From Oscillospiraceae bacterium (GTDB taxonomy: Bacteria; Bacillota; Clostridia; Oscillospirales; CAG-272), in the NCBI GenBank assembly GCA_015064555.1, contig SVRZ01000020.1, positions 1 to 46,305 of the forward strand: 46,305 nucleotides of DNA. The letters run 5' to 3'. A model generated the notes under the pieces. It did not search any database, was not told where the DNA came from, and was given only the letters and a program-made list of their open reading frames with translations. Shown here piece after piece: positions 1 to 6,021 of the stretch (its first letter is position 1; each line of letters opens with the position of its first letter). The translations under genes and the position numbers were made by a program.

Positions 1-104
1 ACTTCGCCCTTTTCCATCGATTTGAGTTCTTTTTTCTCCGGCATTGGGTCGCCCGGATACACTTGGCAGCCGAAAACTTCTTGGGAAATATCGTAGATTT
101 TCAT
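1..104 (-). CDS. Cyclase-family protein, N-terminal fragment
   Basis: Only the first 34 codons lie in the window; the gene runs off the left edge. The start is MKIYDISQEVFGCQVYPGDP, which resembles the opening of the cyclase / kynurenine-formamidase-like family: an early hydrophobic strand, then a 'YPGDP' segment that in the family leads to a metal-binding His-rich motif. That motif would lie outside the window. The ATG at 104 is preceded by GGAG at a good distance, and a consensus promoter lies just upstream. The substrate cannot be predicted; the family includes metal-dependent hydrolases acting on formylkynurenine and related amides. Confidence 0.6.
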   Translation of the reverse strand, partial: MKIYDISQEVFGCQVYPGDPMPEKKELKSMEKGE

Positions 105-143
105 TACTTATTCTCCGTCAAATTCTGGATTTTCGGTGAGTTT

Positions 144-172
144 ATTATAGCATAATATCTAACTAAAATCAA
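144..172 (-). promoter_or_regulatory. SigA-type promoter for the cyclase-family gene
   Basis: Read on the minus strand: TTGATT (172-167), a 17-base spacer, then TATAAT (149-144). It lies 40 bases upstream of the ATG at 104. A degenerate copy of the same sequence recurs near 621-650, ahead of the second hairpin-repeat copy. Confidence 0.7.
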
Positions 173-196
173 GGAGTATCTTCGGTAATTCAATAA

Positions 197-243
197 TTGA
201 ACGATACCCCATAAATTGAACGAAAGGGGTATAAAGTGAACGA
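197..243 (+). repeat. Three iteron-like TGAACGA repeats with a TACCCC/GGGGTA inverted pair
   Basis: TTGAACGA occurs at 197-204 and 216-223, and GTGAACGA at 236-243, at 19- to 20-base spacing. TACCCC (205-210) and GGGGTA (226-231) form an inverted pair around the middle copy. The arrangement could be a regulator binding site upstream of the cyclase-gene promoter or the remnant of a mobile-element end. No gene is visible here. Confidence 0.4.
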
Positions 244-286
244 TTTGTATTTTTAGGCTAAAAACAAAAAAGCTCGCAGATTTAAT

Positions 287-411
287 CACTTTCGTAGAAA
301 GTGTATATCATCAATTTCGCAGAAATTGTATATCATCAATGCAAAGCATTGTATATCATCATTACGGAGTTTAATACACGCTAAAGCGTGATGATATGCA
401 AAAAAGAGCGA
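287..411. repeat. Hairpin array, copy 1 (tRNA-Leu side)
   Basis: A string of small perfect palindromes separated by the 8-base linker TATATCAT (ATGATATA on the other strand). They are CACTTTC-GTA-GAAAGTG (287-303), CAATTTC-GCA-GAAATTG (312-328), CAATGC-AAA-GCATTG (337-351), a decayed CATTAC unit, and CACGC-TAAA-GCGTG (378-391). Bases 303-411 are repeated almost exactly at 657-766. The stems differ completely in sequence while linker and loop size stay fixed. The same family forms the larger array at 19431-19903. Confidence 0.85.
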
Positions 412-620
412 CTATCGATTGATAGTAACCCTGGGGACGGGAATTTGCCGCGCGGGACTCTGCTTTGATCGAATTAATTTGTTTGCGCAAGGTAATGCTT
501 GGGATCTCCGCGCTGGCAATATACCGCCGCAGGCGGTATGTGCACCCGATTCGCGCCCGAGCAATAGTGCGAGCAAAGAGAGGTTGCCAAACAGGGGCGG
601 AAGATTAAGAGAAAGTGCAT
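412..620. other. GC-rich insert between two hairpin-array copies, no gene seen
   Basis: This stretch of about 210 bases is clearly richer in G+C than its surroundings and separates two near-identical hairpin-array copies. It opens with the palindrome CTATC-GATT-GATAG and contains ATACCGCC-GCA-GGCGGTAT near 520-540. Reading frames of 67 and 71 codons exist on both strands, but neither has a ribosome-binding site or recognisable protein features. I read it as an intergenic repeat or element remnant of unknown type. Confidence 0.5.
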
Positions 621-656
621 AGCACAAAATCTAACTTAAATCAAGGCGTAAGCCTT

Positions 657-840
657 GTATATCATCAATTTCGCAGAAATTGTATATCATCAATGCAAAG
701 CATTGTATATCATCATTACGGAGTTTTTATACACGCTAAAGCGTGATGATATGCAAAAAAGAGCGATTTTCTCGCTCTTTTTGATGATATCCACCACACT
801 TCGTGCGGTGATGATATACCATTACTCCGTAATGGATAAA
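657..840. repeat. Hairpin array, copy 2, directly downstream of tRNA-Leu(GAG)
   Basis: Bases 657-766 repeat 303-411. The copy is preceded by CAAGGC-GTAA-GCCTTG and followed by a terminator-like hairpin (755-782), a mismatched CACCACAC-TTC-GTGCGGTG unit, and CATTAC-TCC-GTAATG. Linkers are TATATCAT or ATGATATA. In the direction of tRNA transcription the array begins immediately after the tRNA terminator. The unit CAAGGC-NNAA-GCCTTG, linker, CAATTTC-GCA-GAAATTG is shared with the array beside the other tRNA-Leu at about 19743-19780. Confidence 0.85.
755..782. terminator. Bidirectional hairpin with A and T flanks
   Basis: AAAAAGAGCGA, a short loop, then TCGCTCTTTTT. This is a terminator-shaped palindrome inside the hairpin array. 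In copy 1 the same left arm is present but the right arm is missing because the GC-rich segment begins there. Confidence 0.6.
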
Positions 841-870
841 AAAAGTCGTATCAAAATGATACGACTTTTT
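840..870 (-). terminator. Intrinsic terminator of tRNA-Leu(GAG)
   Basis: On the minus strand AAAGTCGTATCA, a TTT loop, then TGATACGACTTTTTTT. A 12-bp stem followed by a U-run, starting right after the tRNA CCA end. Confidence 0.9.
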
Positions 871-954
871 TGGTGCGGGAGACGGGAATTGAACCCGTAC
901 GGTAAAACCACACGCCCCTCAAACGTGCGCGTCTGCCAGTTCCGCCACTCCCGC
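871..954 (-). tRNA. tRNA-Leu(GAG)
   Basis: Folds as a class II tRNA of 84 nt with the CCA encoded (TGG at 871-873 on the plus strand). The acceptor stem GCGGGAG pairs with CTCCCGC. The D-arm contains GGCAGACGC. The anticodon loop is TTGAGGG, giving anticodon GAG, which decodes CUC/CUU leucine codons. A long variable arm and a GGTTCAATTCC T-loop are present. Confidence 0.95.
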
Positions 955-966
955 AGAACCTCGATT

Positions 967-995
967 ATTATACATCATAAAAAATCATTTGTCAA
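967..995 (-). promoter_or_regulatory. Consensus promoter of tRNA-Leu(GAG)
   Basis: Minus strand TTGACA (995-990), 17-base spacer, TATAAT (972-967): a full-consensus SigA promoter ending 13 bases before the tRNA 5' end. Confidence 0.9.
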
Positions 996-1083
996 GGTGT
1001 TTTTTAAAAAAAGTGTAGATTTTTAAAAAAGTTTTTCTTATGCGTTCTGAAATCTATTGTATATTTAATTATGGAGGGTATAT

Positions 1084-1290
1084 ATGGGATTTTTAGATTG
1101 GTTAGCAGGAAAATCAGGCTCGAGCAGCAGTAGCGGCAGCGGCGGCAATCCTTGCTGTAACTGCCTTCATTATTTTGAGTATATGGGCGACAGAGGTTGC
1201 AGTAATTTCTTCGCTCCTCAGAATTGCAAGTATAATGCACATGCATCGCCTACTCATCGCATAAATTGTCCTCAGTATTCATCAAAGTAA
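1084..1290 (+). CDS. Small cysteine-rich hypothetical protein
   Basis: A 68-residue protein with a clear ribosome site (GGAGGG about 7 bases before the ATG) and a strong terminator directly behind it, so it is probably a real single-gene transcript. The N-terminus (GFLDWLAG) is amphipathic, followed by a Ser/Gly-only linker (about residues 11-21). The rest carries seven cysteines, CC-x-C near residues 24-27 and single Cys later, plus three His, in the style of a small zinc-binding or disulfide-linked domain. I do not recognise the family. No signal peptide is evident. Confidence 0.7.
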   Translation: MGFLDWLAGKSGSSSSSGSGGNPCCNCLHYFEYMGDRGCSNFFAPQNCKYNAHASPTHRINCPQYSSK

Positions 1291-1291
1291 T

Positions 1292-1347
1292 AAAAACGCG
1301 CACAGTAGAGAATCGGGTAAGAATGATTCATACTGTGCGCGTTTTTT
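1292..1347 (+). terminator. Intrinsic terminator after the 68-aa gene
   Basis: AAAACGCGCACAGTA pairs with TACTGTGCGCGTTTT, followed by further Ts. A 15-bp perfect stem that could work in both directions. Confidence 0.9.
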
Positions 1348-1405
1348 GTTATAAGATCCTTATTGAGCTGCTTGTAAGAGAATTTTTATCATATCTCCTT
1401 GCGGC

Positions 1406-1526
1406 TTATCAGGATATTTTGCGCCTTGAATTGCTTGATTCTTCCTTGCTGTCAAGATCAATTTTACCAAGCTCGTTGCATCTGTCGCAAAGGATACGCG
1501 CGATCTCGGCTCTGCCTCTGCCGTTT
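1406..1526 (-). repeat. 121-bp direct repeat, distal copy (acyltransferase 3' end)
   Basis: This matches 5071-5191 with only four mismatches in 121 bases and in the same orientation. It covers the last codons, the stop codon and three further bases of the acyltransferase gene, then identity stops abruptly on both sides. Together the two copies bracket the accessory genes at 1637-4876. Confidence 0.95.
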
Positions 1527-1588
1527 ACACATTTTTTGATAATATAGCAGTCACCATTTTTGCGAGCGAATTTCGGGAAATAGCGCAT
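1409..1588 (-). pseudogene. Truncated reading frame ending in a copy of the acyltransferase C-terminus
   Basis: A 59-codon open frame whose last 38 or so codons (from NGRGRAEIARIL to KIS-stop) are those of the acyltransferase at 5074-5808. The preceding 21 codons, MRYFPKFARKNGDCYIIKKC, are different. They could be a diverged relative of the parent's YFRK...TYII.K.V segment, with a small deletion after it. The frame stays open upstream to a stop at 1616-1618, and no ribosome site precedes the ATG. The four differences from the parent copy are two synonymous changes plus one AAA to AGG (Lys to Arg). I read it as a gene remnant rather than an expressed protein. Confidence 0.7.
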
Positions 1589-1636
1589 ATTTTCATAGTT
1601 TACGGCGTATTCGATTCAGGTTGGGATTGGCTAGCG

Positions 1637-1924
1637 TCATAAGAATAAGCTTTTTATAAATTCCGATAGCTTTTCCTTTTGCTTTTTGTTCAGGAGAGAT
1701 ATGGTCTCGCTTATTTCATCGTTATTACGGACGTCAAAAAATGCCACCAGTGAAATGTTCAATGCGTCGCAAATGTATTCCAGATATTCTATAGTGGGTT
1801 TTTTGTTTCCGAGTTCTATCTCTCGCAAGTAGCTTTGCGATATTCCCGCAAGATTAGCGAGTCCATTGACAGTCAATCCTCGATTTATACGCAGTTCTTT
1901 TATTCTGTTACTAACGTCAAACAT
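1637..1924 (-). CDS. XRE-family helix-turn-helix regulator
   Basis: A 95-residue DNA-binding protein. Residues about 6-60 form a Cro/CI-type five-helix HTH: RIKELRINRGLTVNGLANLAGIS with recognition helix QSYLREIELGNKKPT. This is followed by the usual aromatic/hydrophobic helix and a short Lys/Glu-rich C-terminal helix. There is no sensor domain. The ATG is preceded by GGAG. The gene diverges from the 482-aa surface-protein gene, whose strong promoter lies in the shared 160-base intergenic region, so it may control that promoter. ACATA/ATGT half-sites around 1943-1960 are candidate operators, which is inference. Confidence 0.9.
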   Translation of the reverse strand: MFDVSNRIKELRINRGLTVNGLANLAGISQSYLREIELGNKKPTIEYLEYICDALNISLVAFFDVRNNDEISETISLLNKKQKEKLSEFIKSLFL

Positions 1925-2005
1925 AAATTTTCTCCAATCATTTACATATTTATGTCACATATAGTATAATACAAATTTTTTCGACAGAAAATTACAACTA
2001 AAGTA

Positions 2006-2034
2006 TTGACATTTAATATCTATAGTGTTATAAT
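2006..2034 (+). promoter_or_regulatory. Consensus promoter of the 482-aa surface-protein gene
   Basis: TTGACA (2006-2011), 17-base spacer, TATAAT (2029-2034). A perfect SigA promoter about 50 bases before the ATG and downstream of the divergent XRE gene. Confidence 0.9.
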
Positions 2035-2084
2035 GTAAAAAAACTATTTCTATAGCGATAATTAATATCGTCGGAGAGGTTGAA

Positions 2085-3533
2085 ATGAAGAGACTTTTAA
2101 AACCAGTGTCAGCCCTATTGCTGGGAGCATTGTTGGCTACTCTTGTCTTGATTTGTATTTTTGGGTTTGATGGATTTCTTGGATTGTTTGAGCATAGACG
2201 TAATAATCCGGATATAAGTGTAGTAACAAATAGTAGATTTGATGAAAAATACAATCCGTATACAGTTGCAGATTCATTTGCACTTGATAACGGACTTTGC
2301 TATTACATATTCGAACTTGGAACCGTTGATTACGTTCCTATGAATATCAGCGGAGCAGACGGTGTTCTTTTTAACGGAACCGAAATGGAATTGACCTTTC
2401 ATTATTCCGAAACCAATGTAACGGAATCGTCGAGCATGATTGAAAATACTTTGGAAAACAGCATTGAACTTACTACTAAAACTTACAGCAAGGTGACTGT
2501 AGAACCAAAGATGGCATCGGTATTTAAAGCGGGAATCAATACGGGTATTGAAAACTCGGTAAGTCACGGTATTACTCACACCTATCACGAAAGCTTTTAC
2601 AATTCGGTTCGCAATGAAACTACGTTTGAAAAAACACTTACTTACAGAATGAACCGAGACGATCCAAAGGGGTATTACTTCTACACACCGGTTGCTTCAA
2701 TGAAGGTATACGAGGTAGTTGTCTATAATACAAATCAAAAAAAGATAGAATATATGTTTTCATATAGTCAGTTCAGTAATGCGCTTCCCGGGTTGTATTA
2801 TTCTTCCAATGGATTTATTGATTACGATAGCTTCAATATTGAATTCAATGAAAACAAGCTTCCAAATTTTGAAGTTCCCTCTAAGGTAGTGCCTACTGAA
2901 TTTAATGTGTCGGTTGATGCAAAAGGGGGATCAAGCGAGATTTCTTCTCTCAATTGCAAACTGGGAGAACCGTATGGCACACTTCCTGAAGCGAGCAGAA
3001 AGGGATACAAGCTGGCTAACTGGGTCTGCGATGGACGAATCGTCGACGAGGATTCGCTCGTTCTGTCGACTAAACCTGTTGAGGCATCGTGGGAGCTCAT
3101 AACTTCTGCAACAATTTCTGTGAAAAAAGAGCTTGAGGTAAGCTCAACCTATAAATTAAGCCCGTTAGACTATTTTATAACCGGTAATAACGGGGAGAGC
3201 GGAGGAAATAACCTGAGCATTAATGACAGATTTGATTTCGATACTCTTAAAAAAGAAGGATATAAACTGCAAATAACGGTAGATTGTGACGTGAAGCATA
3301 ATATAGGGGCGATTTTAGGGCTGGAGTACGAGATTAATTTCAGATCCAACGGAATGGTATTTGAAAGCATAGGCGATGGAATAAATTCCACGCAATATAT
3401 CCACCGCCATTTGGTTTCAAAAGAAGTTCCGCTCAATAATATTACAGGCGAGGTTGATTTTACAATAAGCACGGAAAATGTATTCCCTTTGTATATGAAA
3501 AATATTCAGATCAAATTAGAATTCACAAAATAA
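2085..3533 (+). CDS. Surface-anchored protein with an InlB-type repeat, function unknown
   Basis: 482 residues, start chosen at the ATG preceded by GGAGAGG. Residues 1-12 are basic and about 10-33 form one hydrophobic segment (signal anchor), so the remainder should be extracellular. Residues about 95-215 are rich in Ser/Thr with alternating polar/hydrophobic residues, interrupted by SVFKAGINTGIENSVSHGIT. The style is reminiscent of the stem hairpin of aerolysin/ETX-type beta-pore-formers, but this is a weak impression. Residues about 275-335 look like a Listeria-Bacteroides (InlB B) repeat (GEPYGTLPEASRKGYKLANW). The C-terminal 150 residues are probably a beta-sandwich. It is the first gene of an island with two membrane proteins and a divergent XRE regulator. 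Confidence 0.75.
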   Translation: MKRLLKPVSALLLGALLATLVLICIFGFDGFLGLFEHRRNNPDISVVTNSRFDEKYNPYTVADSFALDNGLCYYIFELGTVDYVPMNISGADGVLFNGTEMELTFHYSETNVTESSSMIENTLENSIELTTKTYSKVTVEPKMASVFKAGINTGIENSVSHGITHTYHESFYNSVRNETTFEKTLTYRMNRDDPKGYYFYTPVASMKVYEVVVYNTNQKKIEYMFSYSQFSNALPGLYYSSNGFIDYDSFNIEFNENKLPNFEVPSKVVPTEFNVSVDAKGGSSEISSLNCKLGEPYGTLPEASRKGYKLANWVCDGRIVDEDSLVLSTKPVEASWELITSATISVKKELEVSSTYKLSPLDYFITGNNGESGGNNLSINDRFDFDTLKKEGYKLQITVDCDVKHNIGAILGLEYEINFRSNGMVFESIGDGINSTQYIHRHLVSKEVPLNNITGEVDFTISTENVFPLYMKNIQIKLEFTK

Positions 3534-3552
3534 TGTTTTGGCTTTTATAAGC

Positions 3553-3595
3553 TACGGCGACCTTGTTGCTTAGGTGAGGCGGACAGGGAACCGTA
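3553..3595 (+). other. Two-part intergenic hairpin
   Basis: TACGG (3553-3557) pairs with CCGTA (3591-3595) and, inside it, CCTTGT (3561-3566) pairs with ACAGGG (3583-3588), leaving a 16-base loop. No T-run follows, so it is not an intrinsic terminator. It may set mRNA stability or processing between the 482-aa and 139-aa genes. Confidence 0.45.
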
Positions 3596-3625
3596 ATTAA
3601 AATATTTTATTACTAGGAGACAATT

Positions 3626-4045
3626 ATGAACAAAATTGAAAAAACAGCGAAAATCACTAAAGTGGTAATTAAAAGCATTTGGTGGATTCTAGGCATTGCG
3701 TTATGGATTGTGGGATTGACTGGTATATTCCTTGATAATACTATGGATAGTAAATTCTTAAGTTGGATGATCTGGGGAATAATGTGCACTCCTTTCATTA
3801 TCGGATTTATCGTTAAGAACGCGAAAAAAGGTGCAGAAGACAGTGCAAGAGACGGTGCGAGACATTATACCTACGACAGTTCCACCGGGACGATCAGCAA
3901 CCATCCGTTCGCGGGTTATGTATTCGGATTCCTGGCAGGTATATTTGTAGGTGTTCTTTTTGGACCCATAGCACTTCCTCTTTTCTTCGTCAAAAACGTT
4001 GTAGATATCGTTGAAACCATAATTGAGATAAAGAGGGCGGCATAA
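3626..4045 (+). CDS. Small multi-pass membrane protein, unknown
   Basis: 139 residues with AGGAG before the ATG. Hydrophobic stretches at about 14-36, 46-62 and 92-122 suggest three or four membrane passes. A polar stretch in the middle (about 63-88, KNAKKGAEDSARDGARHYTY) is probably cytoplasmic or exposed. I do not recognise the family. It follows the 482-aa surface protein by 92 bases in the same direction, so co-expression is likely. Base composition and A/T-ending codons match the rest of the island rather than the neighbouring core genes. Confidence 0.75.
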   Translation: MNKIEKTAKITKVVIKSIWWILGIALWIVGLTGIFLDNTMDSKFLSWMIWGIMCTPFIIGFIVKNAKKGAEDSARDGARHYTYDSSTGTISNHPFAGYVFGFLAGIFVGVLFGPIALPLFFVKNVVDIVETIIEIKRAA

Positions 4046-4195
4046 CTTAAATTCTTTTGAGATATCAAGTACATAGAGCCTTGTCTATGGTTGTTATCGG
4101 TTGTTATATTTTAACCCGGAATTAATGATCACATGAAGTGAAAACTTTTTAATTTTAGGTTAGCATTTTATTTTACGTAAGGATTTTTACTTATT

Positions 4196-4876
4196 ATGAC
4201 AAAAGTAGATAAAAATTTAATATTCAACAGCCTCACCAAATATATACATAACGAATGGTATGGAAAAGCATCTAAGAAAAATCCCGAGTTTGCCAATGCT
4301 GTGAAGGAAATCACTATATCGGATGTTGAGATAGGTGATCCGCCAACTTTGAGATGCGGATACGTAGAGGGGAGCAGCACGGGTGTCGGAAAATCCCAAC
4401 AGGGCGATACGGTTTACACAAGAACGGTATCTGTATCATTTGATACCGAGGAATATTTTTTTGCAGAAAAACGTGATGTAACTCTGGCAAATTATGCACT
4501 GAGAGTGTTTGGTGCCCGTACCGAGTGTCATACTCCTTCCGAAGCTGCATCTCTGGCTGAAAAATGCGGACGGACTCACTGCCGTAACGATTTGAGTGAC
4601 CTTAATTATTCTATGACAGAATACAGATTGAATCGTTACAAGCTTATATACACGGGTGATGAATTTACACCCGATGTATATCCGGTATATGCAAATATAA
4701 CCCATACAAATGGTAAAAAAGAGAAAATATCGGTTGGTCGTTGCTACCTGAAAGATGAGGAAGAGTATGTATCATGGAATATTTCCACTCCTATGACAGA
4801 TGCGACTAAGTTGATAATAGGAGGAATAATAACTGCTGCTGTAATCGTAGCTGTTGTTCTTATTTTTACTTTGTAA
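4196..4876 (+). CDS. Tail-anchored membrane protein, unknown
   Basis: 226 residues. The first 200 are soluble-looking with mixed charge and five Cys (for example CHTPSEAASLAEKCGRTHC at about 109-127). Residues about 203-225 are a single hydrophobic helix at the extreme C-terminus, which predicts a tail-anchored protein facing the cytoplasm. There is no signal peptide. AAGGA lies about 13 bases before the ATG, which is rather far. The 150-base gap upstream could hold its own weak promoter. It is last in the island and is followed by a very strong terminator. No family recognised. Confidence 0.7.
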   Translation: MTKVDKNLIFNSLTKYIHNEWYGKASKKNPEFANAVKEITISDVEIGDPPTLRCGYVEGSSTGVGKSQQGDTVYTRTVSVSFDTEEYFFAEKRDVTLANYALRVFGARTECHTPSEAASLAEKCGRTHCRNDLSDLNYSMTEYRLNRYKLIYTGDEFTPDVYPVYANITHTNGKKEKISVGRCYLKDEEEYVSWNISTPMTDATKLIIGGIITAAVIVAVVLIFTL

Positions 4877-4959
4877 AATTTGGTCTGTTTGAACGAAACA
4901 CACGCAAAGTTTATGTCAAGTTATAAAAATGCCGTATCTTAAAATGTTTAAGCGAAAGA

Positions 4960-5010
4960 AAGACTTGTACACCGTGGATGCTGATGTATCCACGGTGTAC
5001 AAGTCTTTTT
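4960..5010 (+). terminator. Strong intrinsic terminator closing the island operon
   Basis: A perfect 20-bp stem (AAGACTTGTACACCGTGGAT and its complement) with an 8-base loop, followed by TTTTT. Confidence 0.95.
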
Positions 5011-5070
5011 GTAATTTAAAGTGCTACAGTAACGGACTGTTGCAGAGAAAATAAAACTGCAGCACAACCG

Positions 5071-5191
5071 TTATCAGGATATTTTGCGTTTTGAATTGCT
5101 TGATTCTTCCTTGCTGTCAAGATCAATTTTACCAAGCTCGTTGCATCGGTCACAAAGGATACGCGCGATCTCGGCTCTGCCTCTGCCGTTT
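5071..5191 (-). repeat. 121-bp direct repeat, proximal copy (inside the acyltransferase gene)
   Basis: Partner of 1406-1526, with 117 of 121 bases identical. It begins three bases beyond the acyltransferase stop codon and covers the last 38 or so codons. Confidence 0.95.
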
Positions 5192-5808
5192 GCAGCAAGC
5201 TCGGAATAAAGAACAGGCTTATCGATTATGTACGTAAGATCGCTCTTTCTGAAGTATGTAACGAATATGGGAAGATCTATACCGCGCATCTTGCATACCT
5301 CCGCAAAGAGAACGACTCCCTCGTGGAAGCCCTCGAGCTCAGCAAGATAGCCATTCGTCGAGTCCTCCGGGAAGGCAACTATATTACAGCCTGACTGAAT
5401 GGTACGCACGCTCTCTCTCATAGTAACGACAAGCTTCGCATCATGATAGGTCGATATGAGATCAAGCCCACTATAAAACAGATGTGTAAGAGGGCTGGCG
5501 ATAAGGCAGAAGAGCCTTGCGAGATGGATATTCCAATGCTTCTTTTCGTGATAATAAATCTGAGTCTGATACTTGTAAAGCGATTTGAGTCCCGAATTCA
5601 TCTCGGATGCTCCCCACATACGGATGGGCTTATCAAGATATATCTCAAGCGACATAGGCGCATCGGTGCCCTCGTGGTTGCTGACTATGAGTGCTCCGCC
5701 GGAGATCTCCTCGCCGAGATAAACGAACCTCGGCTTTTTATATCTTATTTTCATTATCTTCTTTAATGCTCTGAAATAAAGCTTTCTTTTTAGTGGCTTA
5801 CATTCCAT
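5074..5808 (-). CDS. PlsC-like acyltransferase, divergent active-site motifs
   Basis: 244 residues resembling the 1-acylglycerol-3-phosphate acyltransferase family, which adds the second acyl chain to make phosphatidic acid at the membrane. The first motif, SNHEGTDAP (43-51), has His45 and Asp49, an HX3D spacing instead of the usual HX4D. The FPEGTRS block appears as FPEDSTNG (146-153). Both departures raise doubt about the exact substrate, and it may belong to a Clostridia-specific subfamily. A hydrophobic segment at about 97-120 could contact the membrane. AAGGAGG precedes the ATG. The last 38 codons are duplicated at 1406-1526. Confidence 0.75.
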   Translation of the reverse strand: MECKPLKRKLYFRALKKIMKIRYKKPRFVYLGEEISGGALIVSNHEGTDAPMSLEIYLDKPIRMWGASEMNSGLKSLYKYQTQIYYHEKKHWNIHLARLFCLIASPLTHLFYSGLDLISTYHDAKLVVTMRESVRTIQSGCNIVAFPEDSTNGYLAELEGFHEGVVLFAEVCKMRGIDLPIFVTYFRKSDLTYIIDKPVLYSELAANGRGRAEIARILCDRCNELGKIDLDSKEESSNSKRKIS

Positions 5809-5854
5809 TTTTAAAAGTACCTCCTTGTATTGCCTTGATTGCCAAAGCCTTTAT

Positions 5855-5883
5855 ATTATAACACGCTCCACCGCTAAAATCAA
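5855..5883 (-). promoter_or_regulatory. Promoter of the acyltransferase gene
   Basis: Minus strand TTGATT (5883-5878), 17-base spacer, TATAAT (5860-5855), about 47 bases before the ATG at 5808. Confidence 0.8.
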
Positions 5884-5962
5884 GTGAAGATTTAAAAAAA
5901 CAACAATTGTTAATTATTTTGTTAATTTTTGGTTTTAATTTTGTATTATTTTTGTGACATAC

Positions 5963-5991
5963 TTGAAAAAAGCCGATGCATTTGATAAAAT
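5963..5991 (+). promoter_or_regulatory. Promoter of the serine-protease gene
   Basis: TTGAAA (5963-5968), 17-base spacer, TAAAAT (5986-5991), about 30 bases before the start of the lipoprotein protease. An AACAATTGTT palindrome near 5902-5911 lies upstream. Confidence 0.65.
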
Positions 5992-6021
5992 AGGATCAAA
6001 AGTAATATTTTCTGGAGCAAA

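Noticed and set aside
412-627. 67- and 71-codon frames in the GC-rich insert
   Set aside because: No ribosome site, no recognisable domain, and frames on opposite strands over the same DNA.
5809-6021. Riboswitch upstream of the protease gene
   Set aside because: The divergent promoters fill the interval and the protease leader is only about 30 bases long.
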